From Cyclaneusma minus (Eukaryota; Ascomycota; Leotiomycetes; Marthamycetales; Marthamycetaceae): a DNA stretch of 64,000 nt. The stretch is from contig JAKZHN010000001.1 in NCBI GenBank assembly GCA_037179335.1, positions 1,178,001 to 1,242,000 on the forward strand, given 5' to 3'. Every line of letters begins with the position of its first letter. The first letter of the stretch is position 1. Positions 43,157 through 54,693 of this stretch are shown here, in pieces. Position numbers and translations under genes: made by a program. The notes under the pieces were generated by a model. It saw only the letters and a program-made list of their open reading frames with translations. It was not told where the DNA came from and made no database searches.

Positions 43157-45480
43157 ATGAAGCTGCTTTCTGGTACGGCTTCAGCCGTAGTGGCGTCTGT
43201 TTCTACATTCACAACTTCTACTATTACATTTACCGACGCTCCTCTATCCACAACTTCTACTCTTACCGACACAGAGCCCTCCTATCCTTACACCACTTCC
43301 TGGGGTTCAACAACTTGGGTCGAAAACGGGCCCAGTATCATCAATGATACCCGTACTGTTGCTCATGCTACAAGCCCCCCCGCGCTCCCCACAGACGTCA
43401 GCCCTCCCTACGACTACTCTCATTATATTCTTGCTCCAGACAACAGAACCATTGCCCCTGTCTCTGTCTACAATATCAATGGCAGTGTGACCAACGCTGA
43501 AGCAGTCACGGCGACTGGCAACGGCACAGCTGTGTTCGACGGCCTTGTTGGCGTGACCTATGATTATGGCAAGAATATTGCGGGTGTGGTCTCCGTCACG
43601 GTGGGAGAATCGTCCTCGCCAGATGCCTTCATAGGCCTCACTTACTCCGAGTCGTCTTTGTGGATCAGTCCCAACGGTAGCGATGCCACCCAAGACATTG
43701 GAATTGACGACGTTCTTTGGCTTGCCGTGGGTGAAGGGCCTGGGACCTATTCTGTTTCCAGAGATCACGAGCGAGGAGCATTCCGATATCTCAGCTTGGT
43801 GACCAACACGTCTGGTACTATTGAGGTCACCGCTGTCACCACCAATTTCACAGCGGCTCCCGCCAATGACCTGCGAGCGTATAGTGGATATTTCAACTGC
43901 AACGAGGAGCTGCTGAACCGCATCTGGTACGCAGGAGCTTACACTAATCAACTTTGCACCATCGATCCAACTTACGGATACTCGCTTGTCACTTATGGTG
44001 ATGATACACCCAGATTTTCGAGTGACTGGTACGTCAACTATACTATCACGAACGGCAGCAGCTGTACTGTTGATGGCGCCAAACGGGACCGCTTGGTATG
44101 GCCGGGAGACTTGGTGGTATCAGCACCCGCGATCTTCGTCAGTACAAACGACATGTACACCGTCAAGAACTCCCTTGAATCGCTACTAGTAACACAGGAC
44201 GCCGATGGTATGCTTCCATACGCAGGAAGGCCTTACCCTGCTACCACCTCCTTTACTTGCCATCTGCATAACCTTATTGCTATGGCTGATTACTACCTGT
44301 ATACCGGCAACATCACATGGATGCAACAGAACTGGTACCGCTGGACTGCAGGCATTTCCTGGTCTCTCAGCAACATAGACGACACCGGGCTCATGAATGT
44401 GACATCCACTTCTGACTGGCTGCGTGTCGGCATGGGTGGCCATGTAAGCCTTAATGCCCCTATTCGTTGACGTGAAAACGCCTCTGGACTGACAAGCCTC
44501 AGAACATTGAAGCAAACGCGATTCTCTATTACACCCTGAATCGCGGTATCGACCTCGCCTCAGATCTTAATGATACCACCTATGTGGCGAACTGGACCGC
44601 CTCTGCCGACAAGATTCAATCCGCAGCCAACACCCTTCTCTGGAATGAGACAGCCGGCCTCTTCATGGACAACGAAACTACTACTTTAGCACCCCAGGGT
44701 TAGTCATTACATGCATTCTCCCTTCACTCTCCACACCCCAAGCACAGCCCCTTTGACTAACCTGCTACCAACAAAGACGGCAACGCCTGGGCCGTAAAGG
44801 CCGGTCTGGCCTCTGTCTATCAAGCCTCACGCATTTCCTCCGCCCTACGATCTCGCTGGGGTCCCTACGGCGCCCCTGCACCTGAAGGCGGCGACACTCT
44901 GACCGTATCCCCCTACATCGGCGGCTTCGAGCTCGAAGCCCACATCCTCGCCGGCAACACCTCCAACGCCCTCGACCTCCTACGTCTCCAATGGGGCTTC
45001 ATGCTCCTCGACCCACGCATGACCGGCTCATCCTTCATCGAAGGCTACTCCGCCAACGGTTCCCTGCACTACGCTCCCTACGCCGAAGACTCCCGCGTCT
45101 CGCACGCCCACGGCTGGTCCACCGCTCCCACTTCCCTGTTGACGTTCTACGTCGCTGGCATCCAGCTCACCAGCCCTGCCGGAAAGACGTGGAAGATGAA
45201 GCCGCATATTGGCAATTTGCGAAGTGTGGTAGCCGGTTTCAACACGCCGCTGGGCGCTTTCAGTATCGACACGTACATGACGTATGGCTCGTTGGGACAT
45301 TTACGCTTTTCAGCGCCTGCGAACACGACGGGCGAGGTGGATTTAAGAGGATTGGGCTTGGAATGGACAGTCGGGACTTTGGAGAGTGTTGATGCTAACA
45401 TGAGTATTAGTGTGGACAGGAATCAGACGGCGTCTAATGTGCCTGGTGGGCACTGGGATTTTGTAATGAGGACAGGATGA
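43157..45480 (+). CDS. secreted GH78 alpha-L-rhamnosidase
   Basis: Exons 43157-44443, 44503-44698 and 44777-45480 encode 728 residues. The ATG is followed by a short positively charged and hydrophobic start (MKLLSGTASAVVASV), a likely secretion signal. Ser/Thr-rich sequence and many N-x-S/T glycosylation sites follow. The enzyme removes terminal alpha-L-rhamnose from plant polysaccharides such as rhamnogalacturonan I, or from flavonoid glycosides, outside the cell. GH78 features visible: NEELLNRIWYAGAYTNQLC at the start of the (alpha/alpha)6 barrel, DGAKRDRLVWPGDL carrying conserved acidic residues, SDWLRVGMGGHNIEANAILY across intron 1, and the C-terminal beta domain after EGYSANGS. Both introns have proper GT/AG ends and keep frame. 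Length is normal for the compact fungal form. It is the first gene right of the RIP block, about 0.9 kb away. Confidence 0.93.
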
Positions 45481-46178
45481 GGATAGTGTGTAGACTGGGA
45501 ACCGGTGATGGTGAGATGCTTGAGGAACATGGGATGGGATGGCGTTTCTGGCTTTGGTGGGATAATAGTACCCACGTTCTGGGAGGCCCCGGTCGGCACT
45601 GCCGTGATGAAAGATAATGAATGAATGTATTCATGCCTTACTGAATACAGCCCTGAATGCAAAAAAAGGGATTCGAGCAAGAATTGCGGAGAGAAACAAA
45701 TGGCATGGTTGATTCTAACAATAACACTAAGCGACTAACTCCGAACTCGTATGTTACAACAGACCCATAGAAATTAGCAATATCTCACATGGCCAAACAC
45801 AGTTTGCTCGAAAGAGAGTAAAAACCCTTCATATATCCATATAATGATGCCTCCCAGAAAATCAAAGATCAGGGGTATACCCGCCATCCAGGGAACGAAA
45901 TGCACCAGACCAGGTAACCAGACCAGAACCTCCTGAGTACGCCATTACCCATACGTCCAAAAGCGAGAGTATATACACAGCCAAAAGAACTCCGACACTA
46001 TACTGATTCCATTGATGACGCTTCACAAGTGCAAACACGCAAGTCAACAAACACTTCAAAAACCCCTCGAGTCGCCTGGCAGAGCACATGAGGACCAATC
46101 TACTACACTACCCGATACGGGCATCACCAAAGTGACAAGTAGATCTGCTACGAGTCGTCGCTCAGATTGTCAAAAGCC
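45481..46178. other. convergent 3' flank
   Basis: Between the stops of the rhamnosidase (+) and the UIM-like gene (-). No gene or RNA recognised. Confidence 0.5.
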
Positions 46179-47681
46179 TTATTCAAGGTCGACAAAAGTC
46201 CAGGGTTCGGAAGTCTCGAATGTGTCGGTTGCATCAGCTGCATCTTGCGGCGCACCAACTTCCTCGGCCTCCTGTTGCTCAGTCCCCTCATCGGCGCTTT
46301 CGTAAACGGAAGACCCGGGCGTGGGGAGAACGAAAGTAACGGCTTTGGGAGTACGGGACAGAGAAGGCGAAACTAAAGGCGAGGCGTAGACGGAATCGAT
46401 GCCCCAGGCTCGACACGACTGAGCTTCGTCTTCGTCGGCTTCAGCATCGGCATCGGCATCGGAAGCTTCGTTGTCGGCGTCGTCTTCTTGAAGTCGGAAG
46501 TGTTCGATGTGGCATTCGGGAGGTTGGCTGGCGGGAACGGTATGTGGTGATACGGCTTCGAGCTTAGCAGAAGCTGAAAGGGGTACATATTGAGTGGGTG
46601 GTGTGGTTGGGAAGCGATGGGGCGAGGGGCGGGGATGTTGAACTGTTAAGCCCGTCGGGACTCCGCCGTCACAATCGGAGTATACGCTGCTTTCATTCGA
46701 GCTTGTAATTGAAGCTGGGATTGATCGCAAGAAGGCTTCTTCACGGTCTAGCGATGGTCTGCGAGGGGCGTCCACAGTTTCGAGTGCGGGTGCATCGCAA
46801 GGAGCGTCTCCATCGAGGAAGGGGGCAAAGTCTGGACTGGCGCCGAAGGGCATCATACTCATGGCTAGTGCCAACTGATAATCCTCGTCGATATTTTGCT
46901 CATACTCTCCGTAACCGTCGTCCTCGGAGTAGACCTCAGCAATCTTGCGTTTCCTGTGGTCATGCAAGTGATTGGGATCTAGTTTTGGGAACTCTTCGTA
47001 ATAGTGGCCAAAACCAAAAGGCTCACCATAAGAGTTCTCTGGCGCCTGCTCGACATGTCCGTAAGCGCTGATTCAGGCGGTAGACGCGGACAAGAGCTCA
47101 AAGCACCAAGAAGATCTGTATTCCTACCTGCGTATAGGAATGCAAAGATGGGGGTGCTATGTATGTGGATCTGGCTAGGTATGCCTTCAAGGATCATCGT
47201 CATAGTCGATGTCTCCGAAAAGATACGTAACCACGCCCAGCATACACAAGCAGAGACTCACATCATCGTCGTCCTCAGTATCGGTCTCATCGCCACCAAA
47301 CATCCTTCGCAGTCCACCAGCCTCTTCCTGTGATCTCTTGAGACATTCCGACGCTTCCTTGGCTTGGAACTCGGCGACTTGACGGAGGGCTTTCGCTTCG
47401 GCTTCGGCGGAGGCAGAGAGGAGCTTCCAGCGGGCCCATGAGAGCTCGAAGCTTTGGCGGAGGAGCGGTGAGGCGGTACCGATTTGGGGAAGGCGAACGG
47501 AGGGGTCTCTGGCGACGCAAACCCCGCTGGCTATTTCCTGAGAGATGGCCTGCTTGTTGGCGAGACCTCGTCGAGTGCGAGAGCCGGGACGTTGACGCCG
47601 ACGATTTGTCCGTCTGAAAGCGGCGAAACCACCGTCAGGTTCCAGCATCCCCAGGTTCGCTGCCGCAGGAGTGGACATCAT
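46179..47681 (-). CDS. hypothetical protein with UIM-like motif
   Basis: I join exon 1 (47262-47681) and exon 2 (46179-47045) through a 216-bp intron (GTGAGT donor, GAGCAG acceptor), giving 428 residues. The join is supported because coding sequence in the exon 2 frame (APENSYGEPFGFGHYYEEF) extends upstream of any ATG, and both exons are in phase 0. The intron could hide a micro-exon. ATGs at 47681 and 47678 are adjacent. Exon 1 encodes a basic Arg/Gly region, then a helical Ala/Glu stretch, then an acidic end (GDETDTEDDDD). Exon 2 has a basic HDHRKRK patch, then DEDYQLALAMSM, which resembles a ubiquitin-interacting motif (acidic, then L-A-x-x-x-S). A long Ser/Pro/Glu/Asp-rich tail follows. 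No enzyme domain is seen. A TATATA lies about 145 bp upstream at 47824-47830. Confidence 0.65.
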
Positions 47682-48830
47682 TTCCTGGTAGTTCGTAGAA
47701 AGGATATTTGAAAGAGGACTGATATCAAGCGAGATAGGCCAAAACTCCAGAGGAGAAAGGATGGCAGGAAGACTTTCGCTTGAGAGAGAAAAGGTCGAGA
47801 GGAAGAGGCACGCCACAAGATGGTATATATAAGCCAAGCTCCTGGTATCGGAGTCATCGGACCATTGCAGCAGATGATATGACTCCAACAGTCTAGCAAC
47901 GCGCAGGCGACGAGCAGGCCGGACCAGCCAGCCACCTAGCAGGCAGCCCACAAGACAAAGAACTTACGCTATCAGAATTAATAAATCAGACACGCCTCAG
48001 TGCAGAGGGAGCGGTGGCCTCTAGCGTACCGGCCGGTCTGTGTCTCGAAGTCCAGTCGTGATCCTTTCGTGCATGGTCAAACATGACTCACGCGTGATCA
48101 CGGACAAAGAGCACTGTCCAAGAACGTGTTGGCTGTGGGTCGAGTCGAGGCACATCTGCCTTCCGGAGAATGTCATAACCGAGCTTGGCCATTCTGCTCC
48201 GTGATGGTGGTGAACTCCGATGGATTCCAAATATGCTGTCTCCAGATTCATGCATATCGGAGAGAAAAGGTGATGTGGTGAAGGACGATCTAGAGGTGTG
48301 GCGTGAAGTCTGCACGGGCCATAGCACCGCCACGCCGGCCACGTTTTTCCGCCTCTTGCCGCCGGTTGGCTTGAACATGCGCATCATCACTGCGCCTGTC
48401 GTCTACAGCGTGAACTCAGCCCGTACACAATCCTCAACCTTCCTTGCTACATGTAGTGTATTTGGATGGAACTGATATCCCAGCTTCGGATAAAGCCGAG
48501 TCCGAGAGACTGGAATAAAACCCCAGAATTCTGACCCTGTGCGAGCTGAGTGACCAGCTAACTTCAGTGATAATAGACATAGGACACTGAAACGGTGATA
48601 TCCTTGATCGTTGAAATTGATAGCGCTACTTTTCGACGTGGAAATGCCGTGTTAAGCAAGTACAAATACTCACTTTAAATGCAATCCGCCCGTGCAGGTC
48701 TATAGATGCACCGGAAACCGCAAATAGGATGCTCAAATGCTGCCAAGGTATACCCACAACACCCCGTCATGCCAACGCCTGGCTAGAAGAAACCTTCTCA
48801 GACAACCGCCTAAGCACGCCCATTGCTGGC
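47682..48830. other. intergenic region
   Basis: Promoter of the UIM-like gene on the left and 3' flank of the Zn2Cys6 gene on the right. An open frame on minus at 48088-48390 lacks homology or splice support. Nothing else is seen. Confidence 0.45.
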
Positions 48831-51800
48831 TTATAGACGGAAGCCCTGGTCGCCTAACATGCCTGCCCACTCTTCATTATTCCCATTAAAGATATCATCC
48901 AAATTCATGCTCGTATTCGGCATGATTCCGCCTCCATACCCAGCCAGGTCATTGGCACCCATAGTCGGCGCCCCACCCATATTCATTGGTCCTCCCATTT
49001 CCACGTTCGGCTGGCCCTGCATCAGATACGGCGGCAGGGGTCCAAATAGCTGGCCGTCCAGGTTGTCAAAACCGTTCACGGGAAGGCCGCCGTTGGACAT
49101 GTACAGCGGGTTACGCGTTTCGTTGACCAGGTTGCCGCGGTTCTCGTCTTTAGGCTGTAGGTTGTCGAATTCCATTAGCGCCTGGTTCGGGTAAGCAAAG
49201 GGGTCTGCTGAAGGAAACATCATGGCACTGAGATCGGGCAGCGTGCCGTCTGGAATGTTGCTGTAGCCTTGAAAACCAAACCCTGGTCGCTGACCGTTGC
49301 CTGGGCCGCCCGAGTCGGGAGTAGTGCCGCCTGCAGACATTTCACTGGGAGAGACGGTATCACTAAATGGTTGCCTAAATGTTGACTCCAATCCCGCACT
49401 CGGGGGGTACTGCGTCAGATCAAGCGAGACGGATTGACGAGTAGGTGGTTTCGTGACTAATGGTGTTGGGAAAGTCTTGGCTCGTTGCGCAGATGTGATA
49501 GGGGAGCCGTTTGGTCCTCCCTGAAACAAGGCTGGCATGCTTTGGTTGGCCTGTGTCGCTGACGGATTCGGAGAGGGAGCCGCACGTTTCTTGGGCTTTG
49601 TTTGCTGCGAGCCTGTTCTACCTTGCTTCAAGTGCGCTGGTAGCTGCTCAAACAGTCCCTGCTTTTGTTAGTCCAGAATTACGAATTTATACAGACTCGA
49701 CTTACTGCCAACGCTTGCATGCATCTGTCAGCCGCCATGCTCCTGATAGCCAGATTCTTCAACACATTATAGCCGGTGGTAGCGTCACCTAAATATTCTT
49801 GCGACTCGGGTTTTTCTGGGTTCTCGGTAACGAAATAGACTAGCGATAGAATGGCGAAAAAGGTCGTATAGACAGAGAACCAGTAAGCGCCTATTAGAAC
49901 GCCACGTTTCTCCATCTCAGAAGTAATGTGCACGATATTTCGTGACACATGGATACAAGCTGCTGCGCAGGCATAACTTCGTTTGTCGATGTTTTTGTTC
50001 TGGCAGCTTTTGGGTGAGATATAATGTAGGAAAGGGCGGTAAAGCATCATCTGCACGTGAGCATAGCCCATGCGGAGCAATTGTTGGATACTAGAGTGCA
50101 GATGTTAGTTCACCAAGTCTGTCGGTAATTGGAGAGGCCGACAATACCGTATGAGCTCAGTCGACATCTCGCCACCAGGTCGGAAAGCCATGGGAAGATT
50201 GTTGGACCACTCCTGAAGATCACATTCGACCTCCTTGATCTTGGCGTAGCCTATCGAATAATAACCTCCAGGCATCGAATCCTCCGCGCCTTTGGTGGGG
50301 TATATATATTCAATCGTTTTCGCAAGTATTCGCATTAATAACGTATGGAGATTGCTGGCAGCGATGCTGGAGATGCTTCCCGGCGGCATTTGCTTGATAT
50401 CGTCTTTGGTGATATACTCATCATCCACCTCCAACGGAAATACCTGGTCGACGTCCCTTTCGTGCAGCATCCGAGGAAAGCCTAGTATGGCCGGAATGTA
50501 GGCGTCCATCTTTCGGATGGTCCAAAAAAGTCGTCTTCGGATTTCGCGCTCTATGGGATTAAAAGACATCTGCAGGTTTCTGTGTAGTCCGAGTCGAATA
50601 GCTGATCTCAAAGCAACGCCAATATACACGTAACACACGCTCAGGTTCGCCGAAGACTGCAAAAATAGAATCATGAAAATAATGGCCTGAAGAGATGTTA
50701 GATCACGGCAGTCTGTAATCTCCATCATATGTCGGGCGGCTTGTAGGTATTTGAATCTGGCTCACTGTGTTAGTTCGACAGGTCTTTTGGTCTGGGAGGT
50801 TAACTTACCCCTGATCCCTGCTTGTCTTGTATAAAGGGGCGTCTGAATCTGGAGCAAGAGTGCTGTTATCAAAGAACATACACCCCACAGCCAGGGTCGA
50901 ATAGAGAAGAGGCAGAAATCGATGCTCCTCATTACCAAAATTCTCGACGGGAGTCTCGTAAATCTTTTCGAACTCTTCCCAGAAACTTGGCGTATGGACA
51001 AATCGCAATATTGCACAAGCATAGTTAAACGCGTTCTCGCATAGCTGTCGGGCGGTTTCTTTCGATGGTAGATCCACAGTGTTGGGAAGACCCGAATCCC
51101 ATGGCGACTCCGCAGAACCGGTACTTGGAGACTCATAGAGGTTCACGGAAGATGGTCGAGGGACCCTTGGAAGGGCTAGCGGTCCTCTGTTGCCCGCCCC
51201 AAGAAGACCGCCAAACTTTTCACGCATTCTATGAAGGAAAACGGCACCAGACGAGCTACCGTGGAAGTCCCAGTTGTTGTCCTCGTCGAGATCCAGATGT
51301 CCAGTACTATCAATCATTACACGTAGCTTGGCATCCTGATCAGCTTTCTCCTGCGCAGTCATGGGCACGTTTGGTCTTGTTTCCTCGACTTTCGGGTAGG
51401 CAAACCGCGGGCCGAATGCGCCAGTACCTTGACCACGTTGCTTCTGTTGCAAGAGGGCCTCGAAGTTGGGGTCGTTGAGGTCAATGTTGGGTGCCAAGGT
51501 CCGGAGCAGCGCTTCAGCGCGCTGGAGACGGTTTTCCAGAGCTTCTATATATTGCGGAGCAGGGTTTCTTCGGCGATTGGAGGGTTGGTCATAGGTACAA
51601 TCTGATATATCAGCAAAGGGAACTGACTGGAGAGAAGAAGTATTTAGGCACACCATAACTATAGACAGTGCAGTGGGTACAGGGCTGTTTCCCATCGCAC
51701 TTAATTTTCTTTCTTCTACATTCATCACAGGCTCTCGTCACCCGCCGGCGCTTCTGCATAGGGGTCGGCGCCTTGGATGGCTGCTGGGCTGAGCCGTCGG

Positions 51801-51933
51801 CATTGGAAGACTTCTGGTCTTGCTCCGGCCATTGCTGCGATTGCACATTACAGCTGTCATCCTCCAATTCGCCTTCAAGCTCGAACTCTTCCGGCGACGA
51901 CTGGCCGGGACTGTTTTTCAGCGGGGTGTCCAT
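48831..51933 (-). CDS. Zn2Cys6 fungal transcription factor
   Basis: Five exons on minus: 51654-51933, 50809-51601, 50148-50756, 49706-50090 and 48831-49658; they give 964 residues with consistent phases. The first ATG is at 51933; the upstream extension begins with TTG. The zinc cluster has C69-C72-C79-C85-C88-C95 spacing (CX2CX6CX5CX2CX6C), and the first intron falls just before the last cysteine. It is followed by a basic linker (NRRRNPAPQ) and a heptad leucine helix (YIEALENRLQRAEALLRTL) for dimerisation. The middle is the fungal-specific regulatory domain (HTPSFWEEF, FLPLLYSTLAVGCMFFD, SVCYVYIGVALRSAIRLGLH, REIRRRLFWTIRKMDAYIPA). The C-terminus is Pro/Asn/Gly-rich with an acidic end, a probable activation region. 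It is a nuclear DNA-binding regulator with unknown targets. It resembles proteins annotated as xylanolytic-activator-like, but its zinc cluster differs from XlnR. Confidence 0.92.
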
Positions 51934-53062
51934 TGCCAAGTCTGCGATAGCGGGATCCGATGATTGGTGGGAGGGAGGGGAGCGGGCGGTTCAGAGGGGA
52001 ATTTCTTCACGATCCCAAAGCCGGGGACTGTCTCGTGCCGTAGAGCGCATTGAAACCAAGTGAGACTCGAGATCAGGGAGTGGCGGCGCAGCTTTTGTCG
52101 ACAATGGTGATGTGTGAAGGAGAGCGACCGGAGGCAGCGTCCGACCAAAAAGATAGTCGGCGTAGGCTCAGTCACTGGTCAGGACGGAGAATTAGTCGCC
52201 GTTAGTAAGTGACGTGCAGGGCAAAGGTCATTGAAGTGTCAAGTGTCAAAGAGTTCGAGGTCACAATATTTTAGGCTTTTGCGGCGCAGATTATTAATCC
52301 AGTCGAATTGTGATAGAAGCATCTACAACATTGAGCACCGGTGCCACCCTACGTAGACATGAGTCGCACAAGTATCTGACCCGCAGAAACTTGTTCTGTG
52401 ACGAGGATGTTCATGATGTGGACAACGAGAGAAACGTACCACGTCCTTTTGATGCTCTGATATCCGCACAATGGCAGGTGCTCGCCTCTCATACGGAGTG
52501 ACATGAGTTCCGACTCCGGCCACAGCCCAGACATGACCGCTAAAGACCGAGGAAGCCCGAGACGGCGACAAGGCTGTCAAAGACAAAACTGCCCCTCTAT
52601 CGAGGCTGAGACACTGGAATGTCTCGATCCAGTCATGTCGAGAACGGATCGCCTGGTGGCCGACAAAAAGGAAGGACATGATGATGGCCGACATAGCAGA
52701 AAGAAGTCAAGCTATTCGACATAGCATGTGGAAATGAAGGGGCTCGCTGCTGCGTGATGTTCTTTGCGGCTTGAATCGATTGCAGTCTGGCTTTCAATGT
52801 TTGCTCGGAGGTTCGGGGGTGACTTTCGGGGTTTATTTTGAGCTGCCATCACGTGCTGATCGACGCCAAGGAGATAGCTGCCTGAGATTTCACGCTAAGA
52901 TAAGCGCAGACGCCGTGCAGGCTGAACAGCACCTGAAGTTCCGCCCGTGCTCAATCAGATCTCAAGCTCAAGTGAACATACCGTGAATCTGAGCCCTCGC
53001 CGACTCCAACTAACTCTCCCAGCGGTCGAGGCTTTCAGTTGCGTGACTGAGCTGCAGTCACC
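51934..53062. promoter_or_regulatory. divergent promoter region, Zn2Cys6 factor / CSN1
   Basis: About 1.1 kb separates the ATGs of the transcription factor (minus) and CSN1 (plus). The region holds two promoters and leaders. Several open frames are present but none looks coding. I see no unambiguous TATA box. Confidence 0.4.
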
Positions 53063-54693
53063 ATGTCCGCCTCAAATGGCCTTGGAGAATTCTTCAGGAG
53101 CCGGCAGAATCACGGCATGAAAGTTGTGAAAGGTAGCTCGCTCCAACTGCTCATTGCAAACAAGCCGTCTGACTTGTACAGAACTCCCCAAGCTCGACAT
53201 CGACAACTACATCTCAAACTACTCTGGTATGCTGCACACCTGTTTCTCTCTGGCCCATCAATCTACCTGGGGCACAATTTGACTTCTCAATCCACAGGTC
53301 GAACGAGATACGAGCGCCTGCTCCAAATCGCTCTATCATGTCCGCCTCTCTGTATTGATGCACTGAAGGCGGCAGTTAAAGAGGCGAAACGAGGAAAAGA
53401 CGTGCCCCGATACAGGGATGCACAGAAGCTCCTTGCACAACTCGCGCCCGACGCACCTGAAGCTACCCCGGACGGACAATGGGTCGACCGGACCGAGAAG
53501 CAGGTGCACTCTGAAACCAAACGTCTGGAAGATGAGGTGAAGCAGTACAAGAACAACCTGGTCAAGGAGAGCGTGAGGGTAGGCCTTTTATCCCAGCTTG
53601 GTCGTCCGGAGGCGTCCATGCAACAGTCTGCTGACACTCTACAAGATGGGCAACGAGGATCTCGGACTTCACTACCAGATCATCGGCGAGCTTGGTTTAG
53701 CATTCGAAGCTTTCACCAGAATGCGTGCCGACGTGAGCACAGCGAAGCATATGGCCGATGTCAGCAAACGAACCATTAGCGTGGCTATCGAACAACGAAA
53801 CTGGATATCGGTTTTGTCTAATGTCCAGAAGATTCGCACCATCCAGCTTACTCAGGACGAGGAAAAAGCCCTCCGCCCATATTGCTGCATCGCTTCAGGA
53901 CTCGCCCATATGGCCAACGAGGACTATTACGAAGCAGCACGCGATTTTCTGAGCACGCCTGCCAGTATGGGCAACTCACTGAATGACACCATGAGCCCCC
54001 ACGATGTGGCGGTTTACGGAGGTCTATGTGCTTTGGCATCGATGGACAGGAATGAGATTCAGATGTTGGTCCTTGAGAACAGCTCCTTCCGACACTACCT
54101 CGAATTAGAACCGCAGCTCCGACGAGCCATTGGTTTCTTCGTCAATAGCCGATACTCTGCCTGCTTGGATATTCTCGAAACCTACCGTGTGGACTACGAA
54201 CTGGACATCCATCTGCACAAGCATGTCTCCGAATTTTACTTCCGTATCCGGAGCAAGAGCATCATCCAGTACTTCATCCCATTCTCTTCAGTTACGCTCG
54301 ACAGCCTGAACGATGCTTTCGGAAAACCCAATAAGCCTGTCCTGCCAGAACTCATTAGGATGATCCAGCGTGGCACATTAAACGCCCGCATTGACAGGCA
54401 GAAAGGGGTAGGTTGATCTTCAGTCTCAAACCTGGTTCTCTGATATCAAGCACGGTGCTAACACTCCACAGCTTCTAGTATCGGTACCAACCCTCAATCG
54501 CGCAAGTCTTCACAAACAAGCCCTGGACAGCGCACACGCCTACGAGCAAGAAGTGCGTCGCCGCATCCAGCGCATTAACCTCGTCGCCGCCGATCTCGAA
54601 GTGAAAGATGGGAAGGCCAAGGCCGGCTACCAGACCGGATCGATGGGAATTCCTGACTTCCTGAACGATACTCGGAGTCCTGAGAGAGATTGA
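53063..54693 (+). CDS. csnA: COP9 signalosome subunit 1
   Basis: Exons 53063-53132, 53182-53226, 53298-53578, 53646-54407 and 54472-54693 give 459 residues. Splicing two small introns restores the family sequence VVKELPKLDIDNYISNYSGRTRYERL, where an unspliced frame reads nonsense. CSN1 (GPS1) is a scaffold subunit of the nuclear COP9 signalosome, which removes Nedd8 from cullins and so controls SCF ligases; in filamentous ascomycetes it links light, development and secondary metabolism. Visible parts: EALKAAVKEAKRGKDVPRY-like N-terminal helices; the RPN7-type repeat region (KESVRMGNEDLGLHYQIIGE, MADVSKRTISVAIEQRNW); DVAVYGGLCALASMDRNEI; and the PCI domain with RSKSIIQYFIPFSSVTLDSL and IQRGTLNARID. 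RPN7 of the proteasome is the close alternative, but the match is to CSN1. Length is near normal. Confidence 0.93.

Noticed and set aside
53063..53779. Single-exon reading of the start of CSN1
   Set aside because: The unspliced frame loses the conserved KLDIDNYISNYSGRTR segment; three short introns restore it.
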